Shown here: positions 22,736-32,211 of the stretch, piece by piece
Layout of the letters: every line of letters begins with the position of its first letter
Numbering within the stretch: position 1 is the stretch's first letter
NCBI RefSeq assembly: GCF_004117055.1
Contig: NZ_CP026363.1
Coordinates: 2,348,001 to 2,412,000 of the forward strand
Direction: 5' to 3'
DNA from: Brevibacillus agri
GTDB lineage: Bacteria; Bacillota; Bacilli; Brevibacillales; Brevibacillaceae
Length of the DNA stretch: 64,000 nt
Translations under genes and position numbers: made by a program
Notes under the pieces: generated by a model
Told to the model about the DNA's origin: nothing
The model's input: the letters and a program-made list of their open reading frames with translations, nothing else
The model's database searches: none

Positions 22736-23995
22736 ATGAACACCGTTTCTGAAAGCATTGTAAAAGACATGTCGCTTGCACACAGCGGCCATTTGAAAAT
22801 TGACTGGGTAAAAGAGCACATGCCCGTTCTCAACCGCATCCGCGAGCGTTTTGAAAAAGAGCAGCCATTTGCAGGACTGAAAGTGGCGATCTCCTTGCAC
22901 CTGGAAGCAAAAACCGCGTACCTGGCAAAAGTCGTGCAAGCCGGTGGCGCTGAAGTAACGATTACAGGCTCCAACCCGCTCTCCACTCAGGACGACATTT
23001 GCGCGGCGCTGGTGGAAGACGGCATCCGCGTTTTTGCGAAGTACAATCCAGATCCAGCCGAGTACAAGGAGCACCTGATTAAAACGCTGGAGACGCGCCC
23101 TGACCTGATTATCGACGACGGTGGCGACCTGGTGACCATCCTGCACAGCGAGCGCCGCGATCTCTTGTCGCAAGTACGCGGTGGCGCAGAGGAAACGACA
23201 ACAGGGATTCTGCGCTTGAAAGCATTGGAAAAAGAAGGCAAGCTGGAGTTCCCGATGGTAGCGGTGAACGACGCTTTCTGCAAATATTTGTTTGACAACC
23301 GTTACGGTACAGGCCAATCCGTATGGGATGGCATCAACCGCACAACCAACCTGGTCGTAGCAGGGAAAACCGTTGTCGTAGCCGGCTATGGCTGGTGCGG
23401 AAAAGGTGTGGCGATGCGCGCGAAAGGTCTTGGCGCGAAAGTCATCGTGACCGAAATCGACGCGATCAAAGCGGTAGAAGCGTACATGGACGGCTTCGAA
23501 GTAATGCCGATGAGCGAAGCGGCGAAGCACGGCGACTACTTCGTGACCGTGACCGGAAACCGCGACGTGATCCGCAAAGAGCATTTTGAAGTGATGAAAG
23601 ACGGCGCGATCCTGTCCAACGCAGGCCACTTCGATGTCGAAGTAAACAAAGTGGAGCTTGGCGCCCTGTCGACATCCAAGCGAATCGTGCGCAAAGATAT
23701 TGAAGAATTTGTCATGGCAGACGGTCGAAAACTGTACCTTCTTGCAGAAGGACGCCTCGTAAACCTGGCAGCAGGCGACGGCCACCCGGCAGAGATCATG
23801 GACATGACCTTTGCCCTGCAAGCTGTTTCGCTGGCGTATGTCAACGAACAGTACAAAAACATCGGCAAAAAAGTGCTGAACGTACCTTACGAGCTGGATG
23901 CAATGGTTGCCCAATACAAATTGGAAGCATTGAACATCGGCATCGACAAATTGACCGACGAGCAAAAAGCATATCTCGATAGCTGGGTCGAATAG
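22736..23995 (+). CDS. ahcY: S-adenosylhomocysteine hydrolase
   Basis: The 419-residue protein has the substrate motif SLHLEAKTA (53-61), GAEETTTG (150-157) with the catalytic Thr region, NDAFCKYLFDNRYGTGQS, and the NAD motif GYGWCGKG (217-224). It splits S-adenosylhomocysteine to adenosine and homocysteine. It is the short form: the C-terminus ends DSWVE and lacks the KPDHYRY tail of the animal and proteobacterial enzymes, as in Thermotoga and archaeal enzymes. B. subtilis uses the Pfs/LuxS route instead. AAAAGGAGG precedes the ATG. I looked for a SAM or SAH riboswitch in the 166-base leader and saw none. Confidence 0.92.
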   Translation: MNTVSESIVKDMSLAHSGHLKIDWVKEHMPVLNRIRERFEKEQPFAGLKVAISLHLEAKTAYLAKVVQAGGAEVTITGSNPLSTQDDICAALVEDGIRVFAKYNPDPAEYKEHLIKTLETRPDLIIDDGGDLVTILHSERRDLLSQVRGGAEETTTGILRLKALEKEGKLEFPMVAVNDAFCKYLFDNRYGTGQSVWDGINRTTNLVVAGKTVVVAGYGWCGKGVAMRAKGLGAKVIVTEIDAIKAVEAYMDGFEVMPMSEAAKHGDYFVTVTGNRDVIRKEHFEVMKDGAILSNAGHFDVEVNKVELGALSTSKRIVRKDIEEFVMADGRKLYLLAEGRLVNLAAGDGHPAEIMDMTFALQAVSLAYVNEQYKNIGKKVLNVPYELDAMVAQYKLEALNIGIDKLTDEQKAYLDSWVE

Positions 23996-24033
23996 TTCGC
24001 GAAAACCGTCCTTTCCCGGCAAAAAATTCAACG

Positions 24034-24069
24034 AAAAAATCCTGCTTACAAATGCAGGATTTTTTTTTA
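24034..24069 (+). terminator. Terminator of ahcY
   Basis: AAAAAATCCTGC / GCAGGATTTTTTTTT with an 8-base loop. Confidence 0.92.
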
Positions 24070-24073
24070 TAAT
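24046..24073 (+). promoter_or_regulatory. mraZ promoter embedded in the ahcY terminator
   Basis: TATAAT (24068-24073) starts at the last T of the terminator run and TTACAA (24046-24051) lies 16 bases upstream inside the hairpin. The -10 is consensus; the -35 is weak. Confidence 0.6.
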
Positions 24074-24087
24074 AGCAAGTAGGCGAC

Positions 24088-24138
24088 AAAGTGGGGAAAA
24101 GTGGGGGAAAGTGGAGCCAAAGGACAGGAAAGTGGGGG
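24088..24138 (+). promoter_or_regulatory. MraZ operator: AAAGTGG direct repeats
   Basis: Four copies of A(A)AGTGGGG-type repeats start at 24088, 24098, 24108 and 24129. The first three are spaced exactly 10 bases apart, one helical turn, and the fourth 21 bases on. MraZ of several bacteria binds such TGGG-type direct repeats ahead of its own gene; autoregulation of the dcw cluster is inferred. Confidence 0.85.
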
Positions 24139-24146
24139 ACTAGGGC

Positions 24147-24578
24147 GTGTTCATGGGGGAATACCAGCACAGCATCGATGAAAAAGGCCGCCTGACGATC
24201 CCTGCCAAATTCCGTGAAGGACTGGGAGCTTCCTTTGTCATTACCCGCGGACTCGATCAATGCTTGTTCGCCTATCCGATGGAAGAGTGGAAGCAGCTTG
24301 AGGAAAAACTGAAGACTCTTCCCTTTACAAAAGCGGATGCACGCGCGTTTACACGGTTTTTCTTTTCCGGCGCAACCGAATGTGAGTGGGACAAGCAGGG
24401 AAGGGTAAACATACCGCCCAATCTGCGCGAGCATGCCGGTATGCAAAAGGAATGTGTCATCATTGGCGTATCCAACCGCGTAGAGGTGTGGAGCAAAGAA
24501 CGTTGGGAAGATTATTTCGCCCAGTCGGAAGGTTCTTTTGGAGAAATTGCTGAGAAACTGGTTGATTTTAATTTGTAG
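24147..24578 (+). CDS. mraZ: Transcriptional regulator MraZ
   Basis: The 143-residue protein has the two AbrB-like half domains: [24 protein letters not shown] at the N-terminus and [26 protein letters not shown] in the second half, each with the D.KGR/D.QGR DNA-contact motif. The start is GTG at 24147, with GGGGGA upstream; the next ATG at 24153 would cut the conserved N-terminus. It opens the division and cell-wall cluster and binds the repeats just upstream. Length is normal. Confidence 0.95.
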   Translation: MFMGEYQHSIDEKGRLTIPAKFREGLGASFVITRGLDQCLFAYPMEEWKQLEEKLKTLPFTKADARAFTRFFFSGATECEWDKQGRVNIPPNLREHAGMQKECVIIGVSNRVEVWSKERWEDYFAQSEGSFGEIAEKLVDFNL

Positions 24579-24604
24579 CAGCGAGAAGAACAGGAGTGAC
24601 GACA

Positions 24605-25540
24605 TTGTCGTTTCATCACGTAACCGTACTGAGGGACGAAGCTGTAGACGGCCTGAACATCCGGCCCGGGGGCATTTATGTGGACTGCACGCTCGGTGGA
24701 GCGGGACATAGCAGCCTGATCGCGTCCCGTTTGACCGAGGGCGGCCGCCTGATTGCGATCGATCAGGATGACTGGGCGCACGACAACGCCCGGGAAAGAC
24801 TGGCTCCCTATATGGACAAGGTAACACTGGTCAAAAGCAATTTTCGCCATCTGAAAGAGATTGTCAAAGATTTGGGGCTTACAGGTGTAGATGGAGTTTT
24901 GTTTGATCTGGGGGTGTCTTCCCCGCAGCTCGACGAAGGCGAACGCGGTTTCAGCTACAATGCGGACGCGCCGCTCGACATGAGAATGGATCAGCAAGCG
25001 CCGCTTTCGGCCTACGACATCGTCAACGAGTGGGACGAAGAGGAGATTGCCAAGATCATCTGGCTGTACGGAGAAGAGAAATTTTCCCGGCGGATTGCCC
25101 GGCAAATTGTACAGCAGCGCAAAAAGCAGCCGATTCGTACAACAGGCGAGCTGGTCGAGCTGATTAAGGAAGGAATCCCGGCAGCAGCGCGGCGCACAGG
25201 AGGACATCCTGCGAAGCGGACGTTTCAGGCGATCCGCATTGCCGTCAACGATGAACTGGATGCATTCAAAGAAGCTGTCGCCGATGCCATTGATATTTTG
25301 AATCCGGGTGGCCGCGTGAGCGTCATCACGTTCCATTCGCTGGAAGACCGGATTTGCAAGCAGGTGTATCAAGATTATTCCAAGGGCTGCACATGCCCGC
25401 CGTCGTTTCCGATCTGCACGTGCGGGAACGAAGCGATTGTCAAAGTCATCACGCGCAAGCCGATTTTGCCGTCCGAAGAGGAGCTTGCGGCCAATCCACG
25501 CGCGCGTTCTGCGAAGCTGCGGGTAGCCGAGAAGGTGTAG
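24605..25540 (+). CDS. rsmH: 16S rRNA (cytosine-1402 N4)-methyltransferase RsmH (MraW)
   Basis: The TTG at 24605 is preferred because CAGGAG (24591-24596) is 8 bases upstream; the GTG at 24596 would overlap that site. The 311-residue product starts [16 protein letters not shown], the usual N-terminus. The SAM motif is [34 protein letters not shown] and [20 protein letters not shown] are family signatures. A CTCPP..PICTCG metal-type cluster lies near the end. It modifies the ribosomal decoding centre. Confidence 0.95.
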   Translation: MSFHHVTVLRDEAVDGLNIRPGGIYVDCTLGGAGHSSLIASRLTEGGRLIAIDQDDWAHDNARERLAPYMDKVTLVKSNFRHLKEIVKDLGLTGVDGVLFDLGVSSPQLDEGERGFSYNADAPLDMRMDQQAPLSAYDIVNEWDEEEIAKIIWLYGEEKFSRRIARQIVQQRKKQPIRTTGELVELIKEGIPAAARRTGGHPAKRTFQAIRIAVNDELDAFKEAVADAIDILNPGGRVSVITFHSLEDRICKQVYQDYSKGCTCPPSFPICTCGNEAIVKVITRKPILPSEEELAANPRARSAKLRVAEKV

Positions 25541-25577
25541 AGGGAGACAGCAACGAGGAAAAAGGGGTGAGAAAGCG

Positions 25578-25991
25578 TTGAGCTACTACTACCAAGGGAA
25601 TCTGGCAATGGAGCTGGAGAAGCAGTCGCGCTCCGTCACCAAGACAACAAAACGAACGATCCGAATCAAACCAACCATTCCGACAGGCGAAAAATTGCTC
25701 TATCTCTTGTTTATCTCGTTGACAGTGATCGGCCTGGGGATGGTCGGAGTCAGGTACTCGCAAATCTCCCAGATGAATTACGAAATCCAGAGCACGAAAA
25801 AAGAAAACCGTCTGGTAGCCGAGAAAAACGCCACTCTGAAGCTTCAGATCGAGCAGCTCAGCAATCGCGATCGCATCCAGAGAGAAGCAGAGCGACAAGG
25901 CATGGTGTACAACGCGAATGCCGTACATACGATTGGTCAGGGGAAAGTAAAGGCGAGTTCGCTTCAACAACAACAGCCAAACCAGCCTTAA
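25578..25991 (+). CDS. ftsL: Cell division protein FtsL
   Basis: The 137-residue bitopic protein starts at a TTG with AAAGGGGTGAGAAAG upstream. A basic cytoplasmic region is followed by one membrane helix (LLYLLFISLTVIGLGMVGVRY, about 40-60) and an extracytoplasmic coiled coil with leucine-zipper spacing (ISQMNYEIQSTKKENRLVAEKNATLKLQIEQL). FtsL joins DivIB and DivIC to form the complex that activates the septal synthases. Identity rests on position and topology because FtsL is poorly conserved. Confidence 0.9.
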   Translation: MSYYYQGNLAMELEKQSRSVTKTTKRTIRIKPTIPTGEKLLYLLFISLTVIGLGMVGVRYSQISQMNYEIQSTKKENRLVAEKNATLKLQIEQLSNRDRIQREAERQGMVYNANAVHTIGQGKVKASSLQQQQPNQP

Positions 25992-26094
25992 AATCAATGT
26001 TACTGCGTCAATTGTGCGGTAACATTTTTTTCTTACGCTTGACTGTCCGTGCCGATTCAGGCAGGCGATCATTGACGTGATGGAGTGAGTGGAA

Positions 26095-28548
26095 ATGGAA
26101 ACGAAACGACTCGTGAATTGGCGCATCCTCATTTGTGCGTTATGCCTGATTTTGATCTTTTCAGGCTTGAGCATTCGGATCTACTGGATTCAAACGGTAG
26201 ACGCAGCTCGAATCATGGGACAGGCACAGGAGCAATGGGACCGGAATCGGACCCTGCAGCCGACGCGCGGTGCCATCAAAGACCGAAACGGCGAAATTCT
26301 CGCCTTCCAAGGCAAGGCATACACCGTGAACGCCAGGCTGAAAGGGCGGGATGAAAAAGATCAGGACGTCGTCAAGGACCCTTACTACACAGCAAACAGT
26401 CTGGCCCCCATTCTCAACGCTCCGGTGCCTGAATTGGTGAAGATGCTGACCAAGCCGAACAAGGTGGTGGAGCTGGGCCGCTACGGAAGGAAAATCAGCG
26501 AAGAGCAGAAAAAGCGGATTTTGGAGTTGCAATATCCGAAGCTGCCAAGCGGTAAGCAGGTGGAAGAAAATCAGCTTCCGGGGATTTTTCTGAATGAGAC
26601 GACAAGACGCGTCTACCCGAACAACAGCTTTGCCTCGCACGTGATCGGGTATCTCGATCTGTACGATGAGCCGAAGATGGGGATCGAACTGCAGCTCAAC
26701 AAGGAGCTGGCCGGAGAAGAAGGGCAGATGCAGTATAAAAGAGACGGAGCTGGCTACCAGCTACCGGATGGAGAAGGCGAATACATCCCGGCAAAAGACG
26801 GCTACGATGTCTATCTGACCATCGACAGGCAAATTCAGGATTACGTCGAACAAGCGCTGGATGTGGTGGATCGGCAGTACAAGCCAAAAGGGATGACGGT
26901 CATCGTATCCGATCCGCAGACGGGCGAAGTTTTGGCGATGGGCAATCGTTCGCAATTTAATCCCAATACGTACTATAACGGGATTTCGAACTATACGAAC
27001 CACGCGATCACCTCCATGTTCGAGCCTGGCTCCACGTTCAAGATCATTACGCTGGCCGCCGCGATTGAGGAAGGCTTGTTCAACCCGAATGAGACGTATG
27101 ACTCCGGGAAGTACACGATCAAGGGACAAGTTCCGATTCGCGACCATAACAACGGGGTGGGCTGGGGCAGAATTTCGTTTCTGGAAGGGGTGCAACGCTC
27201 CAGTAACGTGATGTTCGCGAAGCTCGGCTACGAGCGTCTGAAGCTGGAGAAGCTCAGGGCGTACTTCAAAAAGTTCGGGATGGGCTCCCTGACTGAAATC
27301 GAGTTGCCCTACGAAAAAGAAGGAACCCTGATTAACTTGGAAAAACCGCAGTCTCCTCGCGACTGGGCAGCGACGACCTTCGGACAAGGGGTGACGGTTA
27401 CGGCGATCCAGCAAGTGATGGCGGTAGGGGCCATCGCCAACGGCGGCGAGCTGTTGAAGCCGCATATCGTCAAGGAAATGCGCGATCCGCATACAGGAGC
27501 GGTCGTGAAGCGCAGCGAGCGCGAAGTCGTGAGAAGGGTCGTCTCGGAGGCGACGGCGAAGAAGACCCGCGACATTTTGGAAACGGTCGTGACCGGCGAG
27601 CACGGAACAGGGAAGCTGTACGCCATCGACGGCTACCACGTCGCCGGGAAAACCGGTACCGCGCAAAAGTACGACCCGAACACAGGCAAGATCATGGACG
27701 GGCACTATATCGCTTCGTTTATCGGCTTTGCGCCGAAAGACAATCCGCGCCTGCTCGTCTACGTCGTAATTGACGATCCCGATACGAAAGAATGGTACGC
27801 GTACTGGGGCAAAATGATGATCGCGCCGACGTTCAAGTCGATCATGGAGCGCAGCCTGCAATACTTGCAGCAGCAGCCAGAACTGCCCCGCGCAGCAGCC
27901 GACAGCGGGAAAGGCAAGTCGACCGCTACGACCGCACAGGAGCAGGTACAGGCGGCTCAGTCTGCTGCAAGCCAGACGCTGCCGAAGTTCGTGGGCATGT
28001 CCACGACAGCGGCGCAACTGCGAGCCAAGCAGGACAATTTGACCGTGACAGTACTCGGAACCGGGACCAAGATCGTGGAGCAGTACCCTGCCGCCTACGA
28101 ACAGGTAGTGCCTGGGAAGCAAATCATTTTGGTATCGGACCGCTTGACGGGCGCGAAAATGCCTGACTTCAAAGGGAAGTCGCTCAGGGAAGTCATGGAA
28201 TTTGCCTCGCTGCTCGACATTGATGTCCACGCTACGGGCACGGGCTTTGTCGTACAGCAGAGCATTGCGCCGGGCACAGCGTTAAACGGCAAGGAAAAGC
28301 TGCAGATCACGCTGCAGTCCGAATCGCAGCCGCCAGCGCCGTCTCCAGCTCAGGACGGAGCGGCGACATCCGGAACCGCTCCGCCGTCAGGAACGGCGCC
28401 TCCGGCCGGAACAGGTGCAGCGACCGATCCGGCTGAACAAATGGAACAGCCTGCTGGACAATCGACAGGCCAGCAGGGCGGGGCAGAGTCGAACCAGGGA
28501 GCCCCTCCTGCCGGCACAGATGCCAGCCAAACAAGCGCAACCCCATAG
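26095..28548 (+). CDS. pbpB: Penicillin-binding protein 2B (septal transpeptidase) with PASTA domains
   Basis: The ATG at 26095 is 9 bases after GGAG; the in-frame GTG at 26089 is too close to it. The 817-residue protein has an N-terminal membrane helix (ICALCLILIFSGLSIRIYW), a PBP dimer domain (about 55-215), and a transpeptidase domain with S313-TFK, S369-S-N371 and K519-TG. Two PASTA domains follow (LPKFVGMSTTAAQLR and AKMPDFKGKSLREVM). The last 75 or so residues are a disordered tail of P, A, G, Q, T and S, making the protein about 100 residues longer than B. subtilis PbpB. It cross-links septal peptidoglycan. Confidence 0.95.
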   Translation: METKRLVNWRILICALCLILIFSGLSIRIYWIQTVDAARIMGQAQEQWDRNRTLQPTRGAIKDRNGEILAFQGKAYTVNARLKGRDEKDQDVVKDPYYTANSLAPILNAPVPELVKMLTKPNKVVELGRYGRKISEEQKKRILELQYPKLPSGKQVEENQLPGIFLNETTRRVYPNNSFASHVIGYLDLYDEPKMGIELQLNKELAGEEGQMQYKRDGAGYQLPDGEGEYIPAKDGYDVYLTIDRQIQDYVEQALDVVDRQYKPKGMTVIVSDPQTGEVLAMGNRSQFNPNTYYNGISNYTNHAITSMFEPGSTFKIITLAAAIEEGLFNPNETYDSGKYTIKGQVPIRDHNNGVGWGRISFLEGVQRSSNVMFAKLGYERLKLEKLRAYFKKFGMGSLTEIELPYEKEGTLINLEKPQSPRDWAATTFGQGVTVTAIQQVMAVGAIANGGELLKPHIVKEMRDPHTGAVVKRSEREVVRRVVSEATAKKTRDILETVVTGEHGTGKLYAIDGYHVAGKTGTAQKYDPNTGKIMDGHYIASFIGFAPKDNPRLLVYVVIDDPDTKEWYAYWGKMMIAPTFKSIMERSLQYLQQQPELPRAAADSGKGKSTATTAQEQVQAAQSAASQTLPKFVGMSTTAAQLRAKQDNLTVTVLGTGTKIVEQYPAAYEQVVPGKQIILVSDRLTGAKMPDFKGKSLREVMEFASLLDIDVHATGTGFVVQQSIAPGTALNGKEKLQITLQSESQPPAPSPAQDGAATSGTAPPSGTAPPAGTGAATDPAEQMEQPAGQSTGQQGGAESNQGAPPAGTDASQTSATP

Positions 28549-28614
28549 TTCTATCCCGTCCCCCCAAGGAATAAGGTAAGGAAGAGACAACCTATTTCCG
28601 AGGGGGGACTCGCT

Positions 28615-30543
28615 TTGCGGGTATCCAATGCTACTGTACGCCGTCGCATTTTCATATCGCTGGTCATCGGCATTGTCCTGTACACGGCGCTCATCACCCG
28701 GCTCGGGTATGTGCAATTGATCGAAGGACCGAAGCTTGCCCAGATGGCTGACCAACTGTTGAACCGGGAAATCGACTTCAAGCCGAATCGCGGCCGGATT
28801 TTGGATCGGAACGGCAACGAGTTGGTGTCAAACATGACGGTGCCAACGGTAGTCGCCGTCCCCGCGCAAATCAAGGACCCGAAGGAGACGGCCCGGCAGC
28901 TCGCGATCATTTTGGAGCAAAAAGAAGAAGACGTTTATCAGGCCATCACCAAAAAACAGATGAGCAACGACAAGATTCCAGGCGGAAAAAAGCTGCCGAT
29001 CGAAAAAGCGCGGAAAATCCAGGAGTTGAACCTGCCGGGGATTTATTTGGCCGGAGACTCCAAACGCTTTTATCCGAACGGGAGCATGGCCGCGCACATT
29101 CTCGGCTTTACCGGAATTGACAATCAGGGCTTGACCGGACTGGAAAAAATTTACGACCCGTTTCTGAAAGGAACCGAGGGGCACATTTCTTTTCCGTCCG
29201 ATGCCAAAGGGCGCGTCATGCCTGGAGGCTCCGAAGATTACGTCCCTCCGGTGAGCGGGATGGACATGTATTTGACGATCGACAGCGCCATCCAGTCGTT
29301 TATCGAGCGGGAGCTGGACCAGGCCGTCGTCGCTTATCAGCCGGACGATGTTCTCGCCATCGCAATGAACCCGAAGACCGGAGAAATTTTGGGGATGGGC
29401 AGTCGTCCGACCTTCCAGCCGGACGAGTATCAAAACTATCCGACAGAAGTGTACAACCGCAATTTGCCGATCTGGAAAACGTATGAGCCAGGTTCGACCT
29501 TCAAAATCGTCACGCTCGCTGCCGCTTTGAACGAAGGCGTCGTCTCTTTGGAGGAAAGCTTCTACGATCCCGGCTTCATTACCGTGGCAGGCAAGCGGCT
29601 GCGCTGCTGGAAGCGGCAAGGGCACGGACAGGAGACGATGCTGGAAGTCGTGGAAAACTCGTGCAACCCCGGCTTTGTAACGATGGGGCAGCGCCTGCAA
29701 AAAGAGCGGCTGTTTGAATACATCAAAAAATTTGGCTTCGGGCAAAAAACAGGCATCGACCTGATCGGGGAAGAGAACGGGCTGTTGTTCAATCTCAGTC
29801 GCGTCGGACCTGTCGAGCTTGGCACGACTTCGTTTGGCCAAGGGGTATCGGTCACGCCGATCCAGCAAATGGCCGCAGTCTCGGCTGCGATCAACGGCGG
29901 GAAGCTGATGAAGCCGTTTGTCGCCAAGGAATGGCGGGATAGCGTCACACACGATATTGTAGCGCGGACGCTTCCGACCGAGGTGCGCCAGGTGATTTCA
30001 GCGGAAACCTCTGCCAAGGTGCGGTATGCGCTGGAGAGCGTCGTGGCCCAAGGAACAGGAAACAAGGCCTATATTGAAGGCTACCGGGTCGGCGGAAAAA
30101 CGGGAACCGCGCAAAAGGTCAGAAACGGCCGCTACGTGGACGGGGAGTACATCGTGTCGTTTATCGGCTTCGCCCCTGCGGACGATCCGCAAATCGTCGT
30201 CTACTTCGCGGTCGATAATCCGAAGGCGCTGGCTTTTGGCGGACTGATTGCCGCGCCGAGCGTCAAGAGCATTATCGAATCTTCCCTGCAGTATATGAAT
30301 GTGCCCAAGCGCAAGGACGGCATCGCCAAGGAGATCAACAAGGCATTGGGCGAGCGCGAGCCGATCGAGGTTCCGAACATGGTCGGGCAGACGATGAAGG
30401 ACGTCGTGCAGACGTATGAGACGCTTCCGCTGGTCGTTTCCGGAAAAGGGACCTATGTCATTCAGCAGTCGCCTGCGCCTGGCGTGAAAATTGACCAGGG
30501 CGGAAAAATTCGCATACATCTTGGTGACAAATTGACCAATTAG
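28615..30543 (+). CDS. spoVD: Stage V sporulation protein D (SpoVD), sporulation-specific penicillin-binding protein
   Basis: The start is TTG with GAGGGGGG 7 bases upstream. The 642-residue protein has one membrane helix (IFISLVIGIVLYTALITRLG), PBP dimer domain, transpeptidase domain with S294-TFK, an S-C-N motif in VENSCNPGF, and KTGTAQK, and a single C-terminal PASTA domain (EVPNMVGQTMKDVVQTY). The single PASTA and length separate SpoVD from PbpB. It makes spore cortex peptidoglycan together with SpoVE, encoded downstream. Duplication with pbpB side by side is normal in Bacillales. Confidence 0.93.
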   Translation: MRVSNATVRRRIFISLVIGIVLYTALITRLGYVQLIEGPKLAQMADQLLNREIDFKPNRGRILDRNGNELVSNMTVPTVVAVPAQIKDPKETARQLAIILEQKEEDVYQAITKKQMSNDKIPGGKKLPIEKARKIQELNLPGIYLAGDSKRFYPNGSMAAHILGFTGIDNQGLTGLEKIYDPFLKGTEGHISFPSDAKGRVMPGGSEDYVPPVSGMDMYLTIDSAIQSFIERELDQAVVAYQPDDVLAIAMNPKTGEILGMGSRPTFQPDEYQNYPTEVYNRNLPIWKTYEPGSTFKIVTLAAALNEGVVSLEESFYDPGFITVAGKRLRCWKRQGHGQETMLEVVENSCNPGFVTMGQRLQKERLFEYIKKFGFGQKTGIDLIGEENGLLFNLSRVGPVELGTTSFGQGVSVTPIQQMAAVSAAINGGKLMKPFVAKEWRDSVTHDIVARTLPTEVRQVISAETSAKVRYALESVVAQGTGNKAYIEGYRVGGKTGTAQKVRNGRYVDGEYIVSFIGFAPADDPQIVVYFAVDNPKALAFGGLIAAPSVKSIIESSLQYMNVPKRKDGIAKEINKALGEREPIEVPNMVGQTMKDVVQTYETLPLVVSGKGTYVIQQSPAPGVKIDQGGKIRIHLGDKLTN

Positions 30544-30688
30544 CTATAAAATGAGATTTCGAAGGCGGAGGGAAGTAGGCTTGTCTACAGTCGCTCTGCC
30601 TTTGTTCGTCACAGAAATGGATCGGTTTCCTTTCGTAAAAAAGGGCAAATTTCTGTCTATACTAGTTGGAGAATGGGGTGCCTGTTTC

Positions 30689-32167
30689 ATGTTTCTACGG
30701 GATCTGCTCATGCCTTTGTTGCCAGTGAAGGTTTCGGGGGATGACAGTATGGAGATTACGGGTTTGACAGCAGACTCGCGCCAGGTGAAGCCCGGCTACT
30801 TGTTTGTGTGTCTGACAGGGTACACCGTGGACGGTCATGCGTTTGCGGCCCAGGCGGTGAAAAATGGCGCCGTCGCCGTGCTATCCGAACAAGATCTGGA
30901 CGTGCCAGCGACTATTGTCAGGGTGCCGGACACCCGGCGGGCAATGGCTATGCTGGCTGATCGCATTTTCGGATCTCCCACAAGAGAGTTAAAGGTGATT
31001 GGGGTTACCGGAACAAACGGGAAGACGACCACCACTCATCTGATCGACAAGATCCTGCGCGACCAGCGCAAGCAAACAGGCTTGATCGGCACGATCCACA
31101 TGCGGATCGGGGATGTCACGGAAGAAGTGAAAAACACGACGCCCGATGCCGTGGACCTGCAAAGAAGCTTCCGTCGCATGTGCGATGTCCATACAGACTA
31201 CGCGATTATCGAGGTGTCCTCCCACGCGCTGGAGCAGGGACGCGTGCGCGGCTGCGACATACATACCGCAGTCTTCACCAATTTGACGCAGGACCATCTC
31301 GACTACCATAAAACGATGGAAAACTACCGCTATGCCAAGTCGCTGCTGTTTTCCCAGCTCGGGAACCACTACGACCCGAACCGCCTGAAGACAGCCGTGC
31401 TGAACGCAGACGACGAGGCGTCGAAGCTGTATGCGACGGTGACCCCTGCGCGCGTCCTTACGTACGGGATCGACCAGCCGGCGGACGTGCGCGCGAAGGA
31501 CATCGAAATCACGAGCAAGGGAACGTCGTTTACAGCGGAAACCTTTGCAGGCACCATTCGCCTCAACCTGAAGCTGATGGGCAAATTCAATGTGTACAAC
31601 GCATTGGCCGCTATCGCGGTTACACTGGCAGAAGGCGTGAGCCTCGAAGACATCAAGGCCAGCCTGGAGGCGGTCCTCGGTGTGAACGGGCGATTCGAGT
31701 CGGTCGATGCCGGACAGCCGTTCGCCGTTCTGGTCGACTACTCCCATACGCCGGACAGCCTGGAGAACGCCTTGGTGACGGTCAAAGAGTTTGCCAAAGG
31801 CAACGTATTTTGCATCGTCGGCTGCGGCGGAGATCGCGATCGCACGAAGCGCCCGATTATGGCGAAGATCGCAACGAAGTATGCGGATATGACCGTCTTA
31901 ACATCAGATAACCCTCGCTCCGAGGAGCCGCAAGCGATTATCGACGACATGCTGGCTGGCGTGCGCGACGTGGACGCTTCCCGTTACACAGCGGTGACAG
32001 ACCGCCGCGAAGCGATTCATCATGCCATCTCGCTGGCAAAGGCTGACGACGTCATTTTGATCGCCGGAAAAGGTCATGAGACGTACCAGATTATTAAAGA
32101 TCAAGTACTGCCCTTCGACGACCGTGAAGTAGCACGGGAAGCGATTGCCCGGTACAACCAAGAATAG
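30689..32167 (+). CDS. murE: UDP-MurNAc-tripeptide synthetase MurE (meso-diaminopimelate-adding)
   Basis: The ATG at 30689 gives the family's usual N-terminus ([15 protein letters not shown]); the open frame extends upstream without a conserved sequence. The 492-residue protein has the ATP loop [15 protein letters not shown], the central ligase domain ([12 protein letters not shown], then [18 protein letters not shown]) and the C-terminal SDNPRSEEP motif. Asn-Pro-Arg in that motif is the signature for meso-diaminopimelate rather than lysine, so the cell wall should be of the mDAP type. It adds the third residue of the stem peptide. Confidence 0.95.
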   Translation: MFLRDLLMPLLPVKVSGDDSMEITGLTADSRQVKPGYLFVCLTGYTVDGHAFAAQAVKNGAVAVLSEQDLDVPATIVRVPDTRRAMAMLADRIFGSPTRELKVIGVTGTNGKTTTTHLIDKILRDQRKQTGLIGTIHMRIGDVTEEVKNTTPDAVDLQRSFRRMCDVHTDYAIIEVSSHALEQGRVRGCDIHTAVFTNLTQDHLDYHKTMENYRYAKSLLFSQLGNHYDPNRLKTAVLNADDEASKLYATVTPARVLTYGIDQPADVRAKDIEITSKGTSFTAETFAGTIRLNLKLMGKFNVYNALAAIAVTLAEGVSLEDIKASLEAVLGVNGRFESVDAGQPFAVLVDYSHTPDSLENALVTVKEFAKGNVFCIVGCGGDRDRTKRPIMAKIATKYADMTVLTSDNPRSEEPQAIIDDMLAGVRDVDASRYTAVTDRREAIHHAISLAKADDVILIAGKGHETYQIIKDQVLPFDDREVAREAIARYNQE

Positions 32168-32211
32168 AGACAGATGCGACACATTGGCATCGAAAGAAAG
32201 GAGGCTCGGGC

